From Salsipaludibacter sp038233055 (lineage in GTDB: Bacteria; Actinomycetota; Nitriliruptoria; Nitriliruptorales; Nitriliruptoraceae), in assembly GCA_038233055.1 (NCBI GenBank), contig JBBSMS010000094.1, positions 1 through 13,437 of the forward strand: a DNA stretch of 13,437 bases. Direction: 5' to 3'. Positions 5,579 through 12,839 of the stretch are shown here, piece by piece (position 1 is the stretch's first letter; each line of letters opens with the position of its first letter). The position numbers and the translations under genes were made by a program. Below the pieces are notes generated by a model. That model had not been told where the DNA came from and made no database searches. It worked only from the letters and a program-made list of their open reading frames with translations.

Positions 5579-6879
5579 CGGACCGCCTCCTCGGGGAGTC
5601 GCTGGACGTCGGCCCCCAGGGCCTGCAGCCGACCGGCGAAGTCGGGATAGCCCCGGTCGACGTGGTGGATGTCGTGCACGACGGTGGTCCCGGTCGCCGC
5701 CAACCCGGCCAGCACCCCGGCAGCCCCGGCGCGGATGTCGAGTGCGTCCAGGTGGGCGCCGTGCAGGCGCACGGGCCCCTTGATGACCGCGTGGTGGCCC
5801 TCGACGGTGATGTCGGCCCCCATCCGCCGCAGTTCGTCCACGAACGAATACCGCGACTCGAACACGTTCTCGGTGCACTGGCTCAACCCATGGGCCTGGG
5901 TCAGCAGTGCCATCATCTGGGGTTGCATGTCGGTCGGGAAGCCCGGGTAGGGCAGCGTCAGCACGCGCGTGGCCTGCAGGTCGGCCGCGGTCACCTCGAC
6001 GTGGTCCCGTCCGGTGGTGACCTCCACGCCGGCCCGGTCGAGCACGCGCAACAGCATCTCGTGGTGGGACGGTCGCACGTTGTCGATCCGGACCGACCCG
6101 CGCGTGATCGCGGCGGCGACCATCCACGTCCCGGCCTCGATGCGGTCGGGCACGACCGTCCACGACACGCCCTCGAGGCGGTCCACGCCGTGGATGGTGA
6201 CGGTGGCGGACCCGATCCCGTCGATGGTGGCGCCCATCGCGACCAGCATCCGGCACAGGTCCTGGATCTCGGGTTCACGGGCAGCGTTGTCGATGGTGGT
6301 GACGCCGTCGGCAAGCACCGCCGCCATGACGAGGTTCTCGGTGGCCCCGACGCTGGCGTACTCCAGGGTGATCCGGGCACCGTGGAGGTCGGGCGCGATG
6401 ACATCGATGTGGCCGTCACCCTCCTCGATGCGGGCCCCCATCTCGACCAGCCCGGACAGGTGGAGGTCGATGCCACGCGCGCCGATCTTGTCGCCGCCGG
6501 GCCGGACCAGGCGAGCACGGCGGACCCGCCCGACCAACGGCCCGAGCAGGCTGGTCGAGGCCCGGATGGCGGTCATGAGGTTGCGCTCGGGCTGCCACCC
6601 GATGCCCTCGACCGCCCGCACCTCCAGCCGGCCGACGTCCACCTCGACGTCGGCCCCGACTGATCGCACGAGGTCGGCCATGACCGGCACGTCGGCGATC
6701 GCGGGGACGTCGTGCAGTACGACCGGGGCGTCGGTCAGCAGGGCGGCCGCGATCAGCTTCAGGGCCGAGTTCTTGGCCCCCGGGACGACCACGGTGCCTT
6801 CCAGGGCCGTTCCGCCCGTCACGGCGAAGACCTCCCCGGCCTGCAGGGAGGTCTCGTCGGGTGGTCGTCCACCACTCAC
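5575..6879 (-). CDS. murA: UDP-N-acetylglucosamine 1-carboxyvinyltransferase (MurA)
   Basis: MurA transfers enolpyruvate from PEP to UDP-GlcNAc, the first committed step of peptidoglycan synthesis, in the cytoplasm. The 434-residue product shows PGAKNSALK (K36, N37), RPGGDKIGARGIDLH (126-140), GFPTDMQPQM with D317, and DIRAGAA with R383, all matching catalytic landmarks of the family; the length is normal for an actinobacterial MurA. At the position of the PEP-binding Cys (Cys115 in E. coli) this protein has Asp130. M. tuberculosis also has Asp there, which makes that enzyme insensitive to fosfomycin. The GTG at 6879 is chosen, 19 bp after atpC. A GTG at 6822 has a far better ribosome binding site but would delete the first strand (VFAV) that other MurA proteins have. 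The gene follows atpC and overlaps the CPBP gene by 4 bp, so it is probably expressed with the ATP synthase operon. Confidence 0.95.
   Translation of the reverse strand: MSGGRPPDETSLQAGEVFAVTGGTALEGTVVVPGAKNSALKLIAAALLTDAPVVLHDVPAIADVPVMADLVRSVGADVEVDVGRLEVRAVEGIGWQPERNLMTAIRASTSLLGPLVGRVRRARLVRPGGDKIGARGIDLHLSGLVEMGARIEEGDGHIDVIAPDLHGARITLEYASVGATENLVMAAVLADGVTTIDNAAREPEIQDLCRMLVAMGATIDGIGSATVTIHGVDRLEGVSWTVVPDRIEAGTWMVAAAITRGSVRIDNVRPSHHEMLLRVLDRAGVEVTTGRDHVEVTAADLQATRVLTLPYPGFPTDMQPQMMALLTQAHGLSQCTENVFESRYSFVDELRRMGADITVEGHHAVIKGPVRLHGAHLDALDIRAGAAGVLAGLAATGTTVVHDIHHVDRGYPDFAGRLQALGADVQRLPEEAVR
6831..6837 (-). promoter_or_regulatory. Shine-Dalgarno-like GGGGAGG inside the start of murA
   Basis: On the minus strand this reads GGGGAGG, 8 bases before an in-frame GTG at 6822. 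By spacing alone it would start murA 19 codons later than annotated. Family comparison argues against that, because the product would begin at VTGG and lack the first strand. It may simply be coding sequence (Gly-Glu-Val). Confidence 0.35.
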
Positions 6880-6898
6880 CGAGGCGCTCGTGGCCCGG

Positions 6899-7279
6899 TC
6901 ACTGCTTCAGCGACAGGCGCACGTCCTGGCGCTTCAGCGCGGCCCGGACGGCGGCCGACTCGCGGTCCTCGTGGTGTTCGAGTTCGTCGCGGCGACGGCG
7001 GGCACGGTCGGAGTCGATGTCGTCGACGTGCTCGGCCGTGTCGGCGAGCACGACCAGGGTGTCGCCGCGGTAGTACAGGAAGCCGTTGTGGACGGCGACC
7101 TGGATGGTCTCGCCCGACGTCACCACCGACACCGGCGCGATGTCCAGTGCCAGCAGGCAGGGTTGGTGGCCGGGCAGGATCCCGATCTCGCCGTCCAGCG
7201 ACCGGGCGTAGACCGCCTCGGCCTCCACCGACAGGACCTGGCTCTCGGCCGAGACCACCTCGACCTGGAAGGTCGCCAT
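6899..7279 (-). CDS. atpC: ATP synthase F1 epsilon subunit
   Basis: This 126-residue epsilon subunit is part of the central stalk; it couples rotation to catalysis and often inhibits ATP hydrolysis. The N-terminal beta-sandwich (about 1-85) contains the conserved GEIGILPGHQPCLLAL loop and a VHNGFLYYRGDTLVVLAD strand pair. Residues 86-126 are highly charged (DSDRARRRRDELEHHEDR) and should form the C-terminal helices, at about the usual size for this subunit. The ATG at 7279 has GGAGG 7 bases upstream inside the end of atpD, and the gap to the atpD stop is 2 bp, indicating coupled translation. It is followed by murA with only 19 bp between, without the DUF2550-type gene found after atpC in mycobacteria. 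Confidence 0.96.
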   Translation of the reverse strand: MATFQVEVVSAESQVLSVEAEAVYARSLDGEIGILPGHQPCLLALDIAPVSVVTSGETIQVAVHNGFLYYRGDTLVVLADTAEHVDDIDSDRARRRRDELEHHEDRESAAVRAALKRQDVRLSLKQ

Positions 7280-7281
7280 GG

Positions 7282-8730
7282 TCAGTCCTCCATCTCGTCG
7301 GCGCGCTTGAGGACGTCCTCGACGCCGCCGGCGTAGGAGAAGGCCTGCTCGGGCACGTGGTCGAGTTCACCGTCGATCAGGGCCCTGAAGCCCTCGATGG
7401 TGTCCTTGATCGGCACGTACACGCCCGGGTTGCCGGTGAACTGCTCGGCGACGTTGAAGTTCTGGGAGAAGAACTGGCGCGCCTTGCGGGCCCGGTTGAC
7501 CGTGACCTTGTCCTCCTCGGACAGTTCGTCGATGCCCAGGATGGCGATGATGTCCTGCAGGTCCTTGAAGCGCTGCAGCACCTCCTGCACCCCGGTCGCG
7601 ACGTCGTAGTGCTCCTGGCCGACGATCTGCGGGTCCAGGATCCGCGAGGTCGAGTCCAACGGGTCCACGGCCGGGTAGATGCCCAGCGAGGCGATCTCGC
7701 GCGACAACACCGTCTGGGCGTCGAGGTGGGCGAAGGTGGTGTGCGGCGCCGGGTCGGTGATGTCGTCGGCGGGCACGTAGACGGCCTGCAGCGAGGTGAT
7801 GGACCGCCCCTTGGTCGAGGTGATCCGTTCCTGCAACGCGCCCATCTCGTTGGCCAGCGTCGGCTGGTAGCCCACGGCCGACGGCATGCGGCCCAGCAGG
7901 GTCGACACCTCGGAGCCGGCCTGGACGAACCGGAAGATGTTGTCGACGAACAGCAGCACGTCCTGGCGCACTTCGTCGCGGAAGTACTCGGCCATCGTCA
8001 AGGCCGACAGCGCGACCCGCAGGCGCACACCGGGCGGCTCGTCCATCTGGCCGAACACCAGGGCGGTCTTGTCGATGACGCCGGACTCGGTCATCTCCTC
8101 GAACAGGTCGTTGCCCTCGCGGGTGCGTTCGCCCACGCCGGCGAACACCGACGCACCACCGTGGTTCTCCGCCACGCGCGAGATCATCTCCTGGATGATG
8201 ACGGTCTTGCCAACCCCGGCCCCACCGAACATGCCGATCTTGCCGCCGCGGACATAGGGCTCGACCAGGTCGATGACCTTGATGCCGGTCTCGAACATCT
8301 CCGACTGCGGTTCGAGGTCGTCGAAGTCCGGCGGGTCACGGTGGATCGGCCAGCGGTCCTCGGTCGTGAAGTTCTCGCGTTCCTCGCCCGTGAGGTCGAG
8401 TGGCTGGCCGAGCACGTTGTAGATGTGGCCCAGCGTGGACTCACCGACCGGGACCATGATCGGGCCGCCGGTGTCGGTGACCTCGACGCCCCGGACGACG
8501 CCGTCGGTGGGCTGCATGACAATCGCGCGCACGCGCCGGTCACCGAGGTGCTGGGCGACCTCGGCGGTGAGCATCCTGGTGTCATCTTCAACGGTGCGGT
8601 CGAAGGTCAGCGCGTTGTTGATGTCGGGCAGGTCCCCGGGGGGGAACTCGACGTCGATGACCGGTCCGGTGACCCGGATGATGCGGCCTTCGCCGACGGA
8701 GGTGGAGGAATTGACGGCCGTGTCGGACAT
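7282..8730 (-). CDS. atpD: ATP synthase F1 beta subunit
   Basis: This is the catalytic subunit, 482 residues, of normal length. It binds ADP and phosphate and makes ATP at the alpha/beta interfaces. The P-loop GGAGVGKT is at 169-176, the catalytic Glu in GERTREG at E201, the Walker B strand VLLFVDNIFRF at 258-268, and the torque-related DELSEED at 401-407. GRMPSAVGYQPTLANEMG (280-297) is also intact. The ATG at 8730 is chosen because AGGAG lies 8 bases upstream; the open frame continues 39 codons into the atpG spacer, but that part is low-complexity and not homologous. An 88-bp spacer separates it from atpG, and it is nearly contiguous with atpC. No changes at key residues are seen, so it should be fully active. 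Confidence 0.98.
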   Translation of the reverse strand: MSDTAVNSSTSVGEGRIIRVTGPVIDVEFPPGDLPDINNALTFDRTVEDDTRMLTAEVAQHLGDRRVRAIVMQPTDGVVRGVEVTDTGGPIMVPVGESTLGHIYNVLGQPLDLTGEERENFTTEDRWPIHRDPPDFDDLEPQSEMFETGIKVIDLVEPYVRGGKIGMFGGAGVGKTVIIQEMISRVAENHGGASVFAGVGERTREGNDLFEEMTESGVIDKTALVFGQMDEPPGVRLRVALSALTMAEYFRDEVRQDVLLFVDNIFRFVQAGSEVSTLLGRMPSAVGYQPTLANEMGALQERITSTKGRSITSLQAVYVPADDITDPAPHTTFAHLDAQTVLSREIASLGIYPAVDPLDSTSRILDPQIVGQEHYDVATGVQEVLQRFKDLQDIIAILGIDELSEEDKVTVNRARKARQFFSQNFNVAEQFTGNPGVYVPIKDTIEGFRALIDGELDHVPEQAFSYAGGVEDVLKRADEMED

Positions 8731-8788
8731 TTCGGCGGCTCCTGCGGTGGTCGGGCGGTGGAAGTCGTGGGGTGCGGGATGGTGGGCA

Positions 8789-8802
8789 GCCCGGTTTCGG
8801 GC
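8789..8802 (-). other. Small stem-loop in the atpG-atpD spacer
   Basis: GCCCG at 8789-8793 pairs with CGGGC at 8798-8802 around a four-base loop, just after the atpG stop at 8819. No T-run follows. It could mark mRNA processing or partial termination, or be chance. Confidence 0.3.
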
Positions 8803-8818
8803 GGGCCCGGCGGTCGCG

Positions 8819-9703
8819 CTAGCCGTCGGAGAGGGCTTCGGCGCCACCGACGATCTCGGTGAGCTCGGTGGTGACCTGGTCCTGGCGGGCCTGGTTCATG
8901 GTCCGGCTGAGGGTGTCGATGACGTCGTCGGCGTTGTCGGTGGCGGCCTTCATCGCGCGCTGGCGGGAGGCGTGTTCCGATGCGGCCGATTCCAGCATGC
9001 CGGCGAAGATCTTGGCCTCGACGTAGCGCGGGATCAACAGGTCGAGAATCTCGGCCGGGTCGGGCTCGTACTCGATCTCGGGGGCCAGTCCGTCGCCACC
9101 GGCGAACTCGGCCGGGTCGACCGGGAGCAGCGTCATGACGGTGGGCACCTGGTTGAGGGCGGACTGGAAGTCGGTGTAGACCAACTCCACGTCGCGGAAC
9201 TCGCCGTCGGCGAAGGCATCCATGACCGCCTGCCCGATGGCGTGGGCGTCTTCGAAGTTGGGACTGTCGGACACCCCGTCCCAGGTCGCCCGGGCCTCGC
9301 GACCGAGGAATCGGTAGTACTGCTCGGCCTTGTCCCCCACCAGGAACAGGTCGACGTCACGGCCGTCGCCTTCGGCCCGATCGATGATCGCGTCGGCGCG
9401 CTTGAGCACGTTGCTGTTGTAGGCACCGGCGAGCCCGCGGTCCGAGGTCACGACCACGACGGCCGTGGTGCTGGCGTCGGGGAAGTCGGTCAGCAGGGGG
9501 TGGTCCTGGGCCGAGTTGGACGCGGCCAGTCCCTTGATGATGGTCGTGATCTGCTCGGCGTAGGGCCGCGCCTCGTTGACGCGGCGCTTCGCCTTCATGA
9601 TCCTCGAGGCCGCGATCATCTCCATGGCACGGGTGATCTTCTGCGTGTTCTTCACGCTCTTGATCCGCCGTCTCAGGATGCGGATCTGTCCACTGCCTGC
9701 CAC
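8819..9703 (-). CDS. atpG: ATP synthase F1 gamma subunit
   Basis: This 294-residue central rotor shaft turns inside the alpha3beta3 ring. The N-terminal helix has the family signature GQIRILRRRIKSVKNTQKI followed by TRAMEMIAASRI. The Rossmann-like middle has SDRGLAGAYNSN (about 86-97). The C-terminal helix has RQRAMKAATDNA and NQARQDQVTTELTEIVGGAEAL, which contacts beta and ends at the usual place. Length is normal for the family. The start is GTG at 9703, with a GGGAG-like ribosome binding site a few bases upstream in the 41-bp gap after atpA. Gene order A-G-D is standard. The residues around 195-215 (DPAEFAGGDGLAPEIEYEPD) are acidic but not repetitive. Confidence 0.97.
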   Translation of the reverse strand: MAGSGQIRILRRRIKSVKNTQKITRAMEMIAASRIMKAKRRVNEARPYAEQITTIIKGLAASNSAQDHPLLTDFPDASTTAVVVVTSDRGLAGAYNSNVLKRADAIIDRAEGDGRDVDLFLVGDKAEQYYRFLGREARATWDGVSDSPNFEDAHAIGQAVMDAFADGEFRDVELVYTDFQSALNQVPTVMTLLPVDPAEFAGGDGLAPEIEYEPDPAEILDLLIPRYVEAKIFAGMLESAASEHASRQRAMKAATDNADDVIDTLSRTMNQARQDQVTTELTEIVGGAEALSDG

Positions 9704-9744
9704 GTCACTCCCTCACGTCGTCTCGGTGCTGCCGGTCGAGTCGC

Positions 9745-11544
9745 TCAGGCGGCGTCATCGTCGGTGTCGTCATCGTCGGTGTCGTCATCGTCGGTGTCGT
9801 CATCGTCGGTGTCGTCACCATCGGTGTCGTCGGCGTCGTCACCATCGGTGTCGTCGGCGGCGTCGTCACCATCGGGGTCGTCGTCGGTGTCGTCGTCGGG
9901 GTCGTCGTCGTCGGCGTCGTCCCCATCGGTGTCGTCACCGTCGGATGCCGACATCACGTCCCAGCCCTCGTTGCGTTCCGGTTCCGACGGCTCGTCGGCC
10001 CCAGCGGACGACTCGAAGGTGTCGCTGAAGTCGGCGATCGCCTGGTCGAGCTCGTCGGCGAGGTCATCGACGACCTTGTTGTCGCGCAGGCGCTCCAGCA
10101 ACTCGGGCTCGGCACTGTGCATGTACTCGTGGAGTTCGTCTTCGAACCGGGGCACGTCGGCGACCGGCAGGTCGTCCATCGCACCCGAGGTGACCGAGTA
10201 GACCGACACGACCTGCAGTTCGACCGGCAACGGCTCGTACTGGGGCTGCTTGAGGATCTCCACGACCCGCTCACCGCGCGCGATCTGACGTTGCGACGCG
10301 GAGTCGAGGTCGGATCCGAACTGGGCGAACGCCTCGAGTTCGCGGTACTGGGCCAGGTCCAACCGGACGGTCCCCGACACCGAACGCATGCCGGCGACCT
10401 GGGCCGCCCCACCGACGCGGGACACCGAGACGCCGGCGTTCATCGCCGGACGCACGCCCTGGAAGAACAGGTCGGTCTCGAGGAAGATCTGGCCATCGGT
10501 GATCGAGATCACGTTGGTCGGGATGAACGCCGACACGTCGTTGGCCTTGGTCTCCACGATCGGCAGCGCAGTCATCGACCCGGCACCGAGCTCGTCGGAC
10601 AGCTTGGCAGACCGCTCCAGCAGGCGCGAGTGGAGGTAGAAGACATCACCGGGGTAGGCCTCGCGACCAGGAGGGCGCCGCAGCAGCAGCGACAGCTGGC
10701 GATACGCGTCGGCCTGCTTGGTGAGGTCGTCGTAGACGATCAGCGAGTGCTCGCCCTTCTCCATCCAGTTGGCCCCGATGGCCGCACCGGCGTAGGGGGC
10801 GATCCACTGGAACGGGGCGGGCGCGGACGCGGGGGCGTTGACGACCGTGGTGTACTCCATGGCGCCGTGGCTGCGCAGGGTCTCGACGACCGAGGCCACG
10901 GTGGACCCCTTCTGGCCGATCGCGACGTAGATGCACTTCACGGCCTGGTCGGTGCCCCAGTACTGCTTCTGGTTGATGATGGTGTCGACCGCGATGGCGG
11001 TCTTGCCGGTCTGGCGGTCACCGATGATCAGCTCGCGCTGGCCCCGGCCGATCGGGGTCATGACATCGATCACCTTGATCCCGGTCTGGAGCGGTTCATT
11101 CACCGGCTGGCGCTCGGTGACGCCGGCGGCCTGGACCTCCAGCGGGCGGTAGCCGTCGATGCCGGACTCGTCCAACGGGCCGTTGCCGTCGACGGGGCGG
11201 CCCAGCGGGTCCACGACTCGGCCCAGCATGGCGTCACCGACCTGCACCGACAGCACGCGCTCGGTGCGGCGGACGATCTGGCCCTCCTCGACCTCGCTGG
11301 CGCCGGCGAAGATGGCCGCACCGATCGAGGACTCGTCGAGGTTCATGGCGATGCCCATGACGCCGTCGCCGAAGTCCAGCAACTCGTTGGCCATGGTGCC
11401 GGGCAGCCCCACGAGGGTGGCGATGCCGTCGGCGGTCGACACGACCCGGCCGACCTGCTCGGAGGTGGTCGACGGCGACCAGCCCTCGAGCATCGACTTC
11501 AGGCCGGCGGTGACGTCCTCGGTGCTGATCTGGAGGTCCGACAT
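9745..11544 (-). CDS. atpA: ATP synthase F1 alpha subunit with a long Asp-rich C-terminal tail
   Basis: This is the non-catalytic nucleotide-binding subunit of the F1 hexamer. Residues 1-510 are a typical alpha: P-loop GDRQTGKT at 175-182, IVYDDLTKQADAYRQLSLLLRRPPG around 269-293, arginine finger R376 in SVSRVGGAAQ, and a helical C-terminal domain ending near QAIADFSDTF (501-510). The product is 599 residues, against about 500-550 in most bacteria. The extra 89 residues begin SAGADEPSEPERNEGWDV. From 535 to 599 they are almost only Asp with Thr, Gly, Ala and Pro: 44 of 65 are Asp, including repeated TDDDD pentapeptides. The tail is in frame and ends at TGA 9745-9747, 41 bp before atpG. The ATG at 11544 is preceded by AAGGA 9 bases upstream. 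The core should be functional; the role of the tail is unknown (see findings). Confidence 0.97.
   Translation of the reverse strand: MSDLQISTEDVTAGLKSMLEGWSPSTTSEQVGRVVSTADGIATLVGLPGTMANELLDFGDGVMGIAMNLDESSIGAAIFAGASEVEEGQIVRRTERVLSVQVGDAMLGRVVDPLGRPVDGNGPLDESGIDGYRPLEVQAAGVTERQPVNEPLQTGIKVIDVMTPIGRGQRELIIGDRQTGKTAIAVDTIINQKQYWGTDQAVKCIYVAIGQKGSTVASVVETLRSHGAMEYTTVVNAPASAPAPFQWIAPYAGAAIGANWMEKGEHSLIVYDDLTKQADAYRQLSLLLRRPPGREAYPGDVFYLHSRLLERSAKLSDELGAGSMTALPIVETKANDVSAFIPTNVISITDGQIFLETDLFFQGVRPAMNAGVSVSRVGGAAQVAGMRSVSGTVRLDLAQYRELEAFAQFGSDLDSASQRQIARGERVVEILKQPQYEPLPVELQVVSVYSVTSGAMDDLPVADVPRFEDELHEYMHSAEPELLERLRDNKVVDDLADELDQAIADFSDTFESSAGADEPSEPERNEGWDVMSASDGDDTDGDDADDDDPDDDTDDDPDGDDAADDTDGDDADDTDGDDTDDDDTDDDDTDDDDTDDDAA
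9754..9942 (-). repeat. 15-bp tandem repeat encoding the Asp-rich tail of AtpA
   Basis: Four identical 15-bp units, reading GTCATCGTCGGTGTC on the plus strand, occupy 9754-9768, 9769-9783, 9784-9798 and 9799-9813. They are followed to about 9942 by degenerate GTC/ATC/GGT triplets of the same kind. On the minus strand they encode Asp runs broken by Thr, Gly, Ala or Pro. The 15-bp period keeps frame, so changes in copy number would lengthen or shorten the tail without disrupting atpA or atpG. Confidence 0.9.
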
Positions 11545-11590
11545 GGTGTGGGTTCCTTCGTGGAGGTTGCGCGGCGGCGGGCGCGGGGCG

Positions 11591-12118
11591 TCAGGCGGAC
11601 AGCTGGGTGCGGACGGCGGCGAGGCGGGAGGCGATCGACCCGTCGATGACGGTGTCACCGACCCGGGCACGCACGCCCCCGACGAGTGAGTCGTCGACGA
11701 CCACCTTGAGGTCCAGCGACTTGCCGGTGGTGCGTTCCAGGGCGGTGCGCAGGCGTTCCTTCGCCGCGTCGTCGAGCGGCGCGGCAACCGTGACCTCCGC
11801 AACCTCGCGGGAGCGCCGCTGCGAGGCCGCCGACGAGACCTCGTCGGAGATCGCGCGCAGGTCGCCGGCGGCCTCGCCGGTGATGACCATGGCCAGGGCC
11901 GCACGCGTCATCGGGCTGGCCGCGGCCAGCGCCTCCGACTCGACGAACTTTAGACGCTGGCTGGGCGGCAACGCGATGTCCACGAGCCGTTCGTACAGTT
12001 CGCGGTTGTTGTCGACGGCCCGGGCGACCGTCGTCAACTCGGCGTCGACGACGTCGAGGTCGCCGGCGCCGTCGGCAAGTGCCACGATCGCGTCGGCGAA
12101 TGCGCTGGTGGTGGACAT
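11591..12118 (-). CDS. atpH: ATP synthase F1 delta subunit (stator)
   Basis: This 175-residue delta subunit links the top of alpha3beta3 to the peripheral b stalk. The N-terminal helical domain covers about 1-105. The C-terminal domain has the family ending VVDDSLVGGVRARVGDTVIDGSIASRLAAVRTQL, in which the D-slvGGv and vGdtviDgSi pieces are characteristic. Length is the standard free delta form. Mycobacteria instead have delta fused to a second b-like protein; here atpF and atpH are separate genes 93 bp apart, so the fusion is absent. The ATG at 12118 has only a weak AAGG upstream. Downstream there is a 46-bp spacer before atpA. Confidence 0.96.
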   Translation of the reverse strand: MSTTSAFADAIVALADGAGDLDVVDAELTTVARAVDNNRELYERLVDIALPPSQRLKFVESEALAAASPMTRAALAMVITGEAAGDLRAISDEVSSAASQRRSREVAEVTVAAPLDDAAKERLRTALERTTGKSLDLKVVVDDSLVGGVRARVGDTVIDGSIASRLAAVRTQLSA

Positions 12119-12193
12119 GGTGTTGGCCTTGCCAGGGTGGGAGGGTCGGTGTCGATGGGCGGGTGGTCGGTGGGCGGTCGATCGGCCGTGGGG

Positions 12194-12211
12194 CGCGGCG
12201 GACCGACCGCG
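12194..12211 (-). other. Small inverted repeat just after atpF
   Basis: CGCGG at 12194-12198 pairs with CCGCG at 12207-12211, directly adjoining the atpF stop codon. GGTCGGT at 12144-12150 and again at 12165-12171 can alternatively pair with ACCGACC at 12202-12208. These are short and may be chance in GC-rich DNA. Confidence 0.25.
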
Positions 12212-12763
12212 TCAGTTGTTGCCCGACAGGTTGTTGATGTAGGAGTCGACCAGCTCCTGGTGCGTGGCCGGATCGATCTCCTTCTCGACGATCTTGGCCG
12301 CCAGGGCGACCGACATCGTCCCGACCTCGGATCGCAACTCCTGCAGGGTGCGCTCGCGTTCCTGGGCCGCGTCGGCCTGGGCACGTTCGCGCACGCCGGC
12401 GGCGTCCTCCTCGGCCTGGCTGACGAGGTCCTCCCGGATGCGGCTGGCGTCGGCGCGGGCCTCCTCCCGGATGCGGTTGGCCTCGCCCTTGGCGTCAGCG
12501 ATCGACGCCTCGAAGTTGGCCTTCTCCTCGGCGGCCTCGGCGCGCATCGACTCGGCCTCCTCCATCTTCCCCTGGATGTCCGACCGACGCTCGTCCAGCA
12601 TCGTGTTCATGCGCGGGAAGGCGAACCGGCTCAGCACGGCGTAGACCAGCGCGAACGCCAGCAGGCCGTAGATGAGTTCGGCGGCCTGGGGCAGGATCAG
12701 CCCCAGCCCGCCGGTTTCCTCGGCGCCCTCGGCGGCCTCGGTGGCCAGGATCAACAGGTTCAT
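12212..12763 (-). CDS. atpF: ATP synthase Fo b subunit (peripheral stalk)
   Basis: This 183-residue b subunit holds the F1 head static against the a subunit. A single membrane span lies at about 29-50 (LIYGLLAFALVYAVLSRFAFP). It is followed by a long, highly charged helical region (about 55-165) rich in Glu, Ala and Arg, such as DAKGEANRIREEARADASRIR, expected to form the right-handed dimeric stalk. The last residues bind delta. The ATG at 12763 is chosen for GAGG 5 bases upstream; the open frame extends to 12826, but that part lies across the atpE-atpF stem-loop and is not conserved. N-terminal LATEAAEGAEETGG resembles short acidic leaders of actinobacterial b subunits. Only one b gene is seen, so the stalk is a homodimer unless another copy lies elsewhere. 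Confidence 0.96.
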   Translation of the reverse strand: MNLLILATEAAEGAEETGGLGLILPQAAELIYGLLAFALVYAVLSRFAFPRMNTMLDERRSDIQGKMEEAESMRAEAAEEKANFEASIADAKGEANRIREEARADASRIREDLVSQAEEDAAGVRERAQADAAQERERTLQELRSEVGTMSVALAAKIVEKEIDPATHQELVDSYINNLSGNN

Positions 12764-12799
12764 GGCGTCCTCATCTCGTGGTGCGGGTCTCGTGGTGCT

Positions 12800-12833
12800 G
12801 GTCGGGGTGCGACCGGGCCGGGTCACCCCGACC
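12800..12833 (-). other. 10-bp perfect stem-loop between atpE and atpF
   Basis: GGTCGGGGTG at 12800-12809 is perfectly complementary to CACCCCGACC at 12824-12833, with a 14-base loop. On the transcript it begins 6 bases after the atpE stop codon. There is no T-run behind it, so it is not a standard terminator. An intercistronic hairpin at this position could protect atpE mRNA or dampen read-through. Confidence 0.65.
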
Positions 12834-12839
12834 GGGGCG

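Noticed and set aside
6712..8862. Plus-strand open frame of 716 codons opposite murA, atpC and atpD.
   Set aside because: It is antisense to well-identified genes, has low-complexity Arg/Gly/Asp/Val-rich product typical of GC-rich shadow frames, and shows no domain or ribosome binding site.
9705..9938. Minus-strand 77-codon frame with a Thr/Pro/Met repeat that ends just before the atpG start.
   Set aside because: It is the out-of-frame reading of the 15-bp repeat in atpA. The repeat period keeps atpA in frame, and nothing indicates a frameshift signal.
9745..9954. A frameshift or misassembly creating the atpA tail.
   Set aside because: The acidic residues begin before the perfect repeat, codons stay in one frame to a proper stop, and normal spacing to atpG follows; an error in copy number remains possible but not in the existence of the tail.
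10117..11649. Plus-strand open frame of 510 codons opposite atpA.
   Set aside because: Mirror of atpA codons; no start signal or domain is visible.
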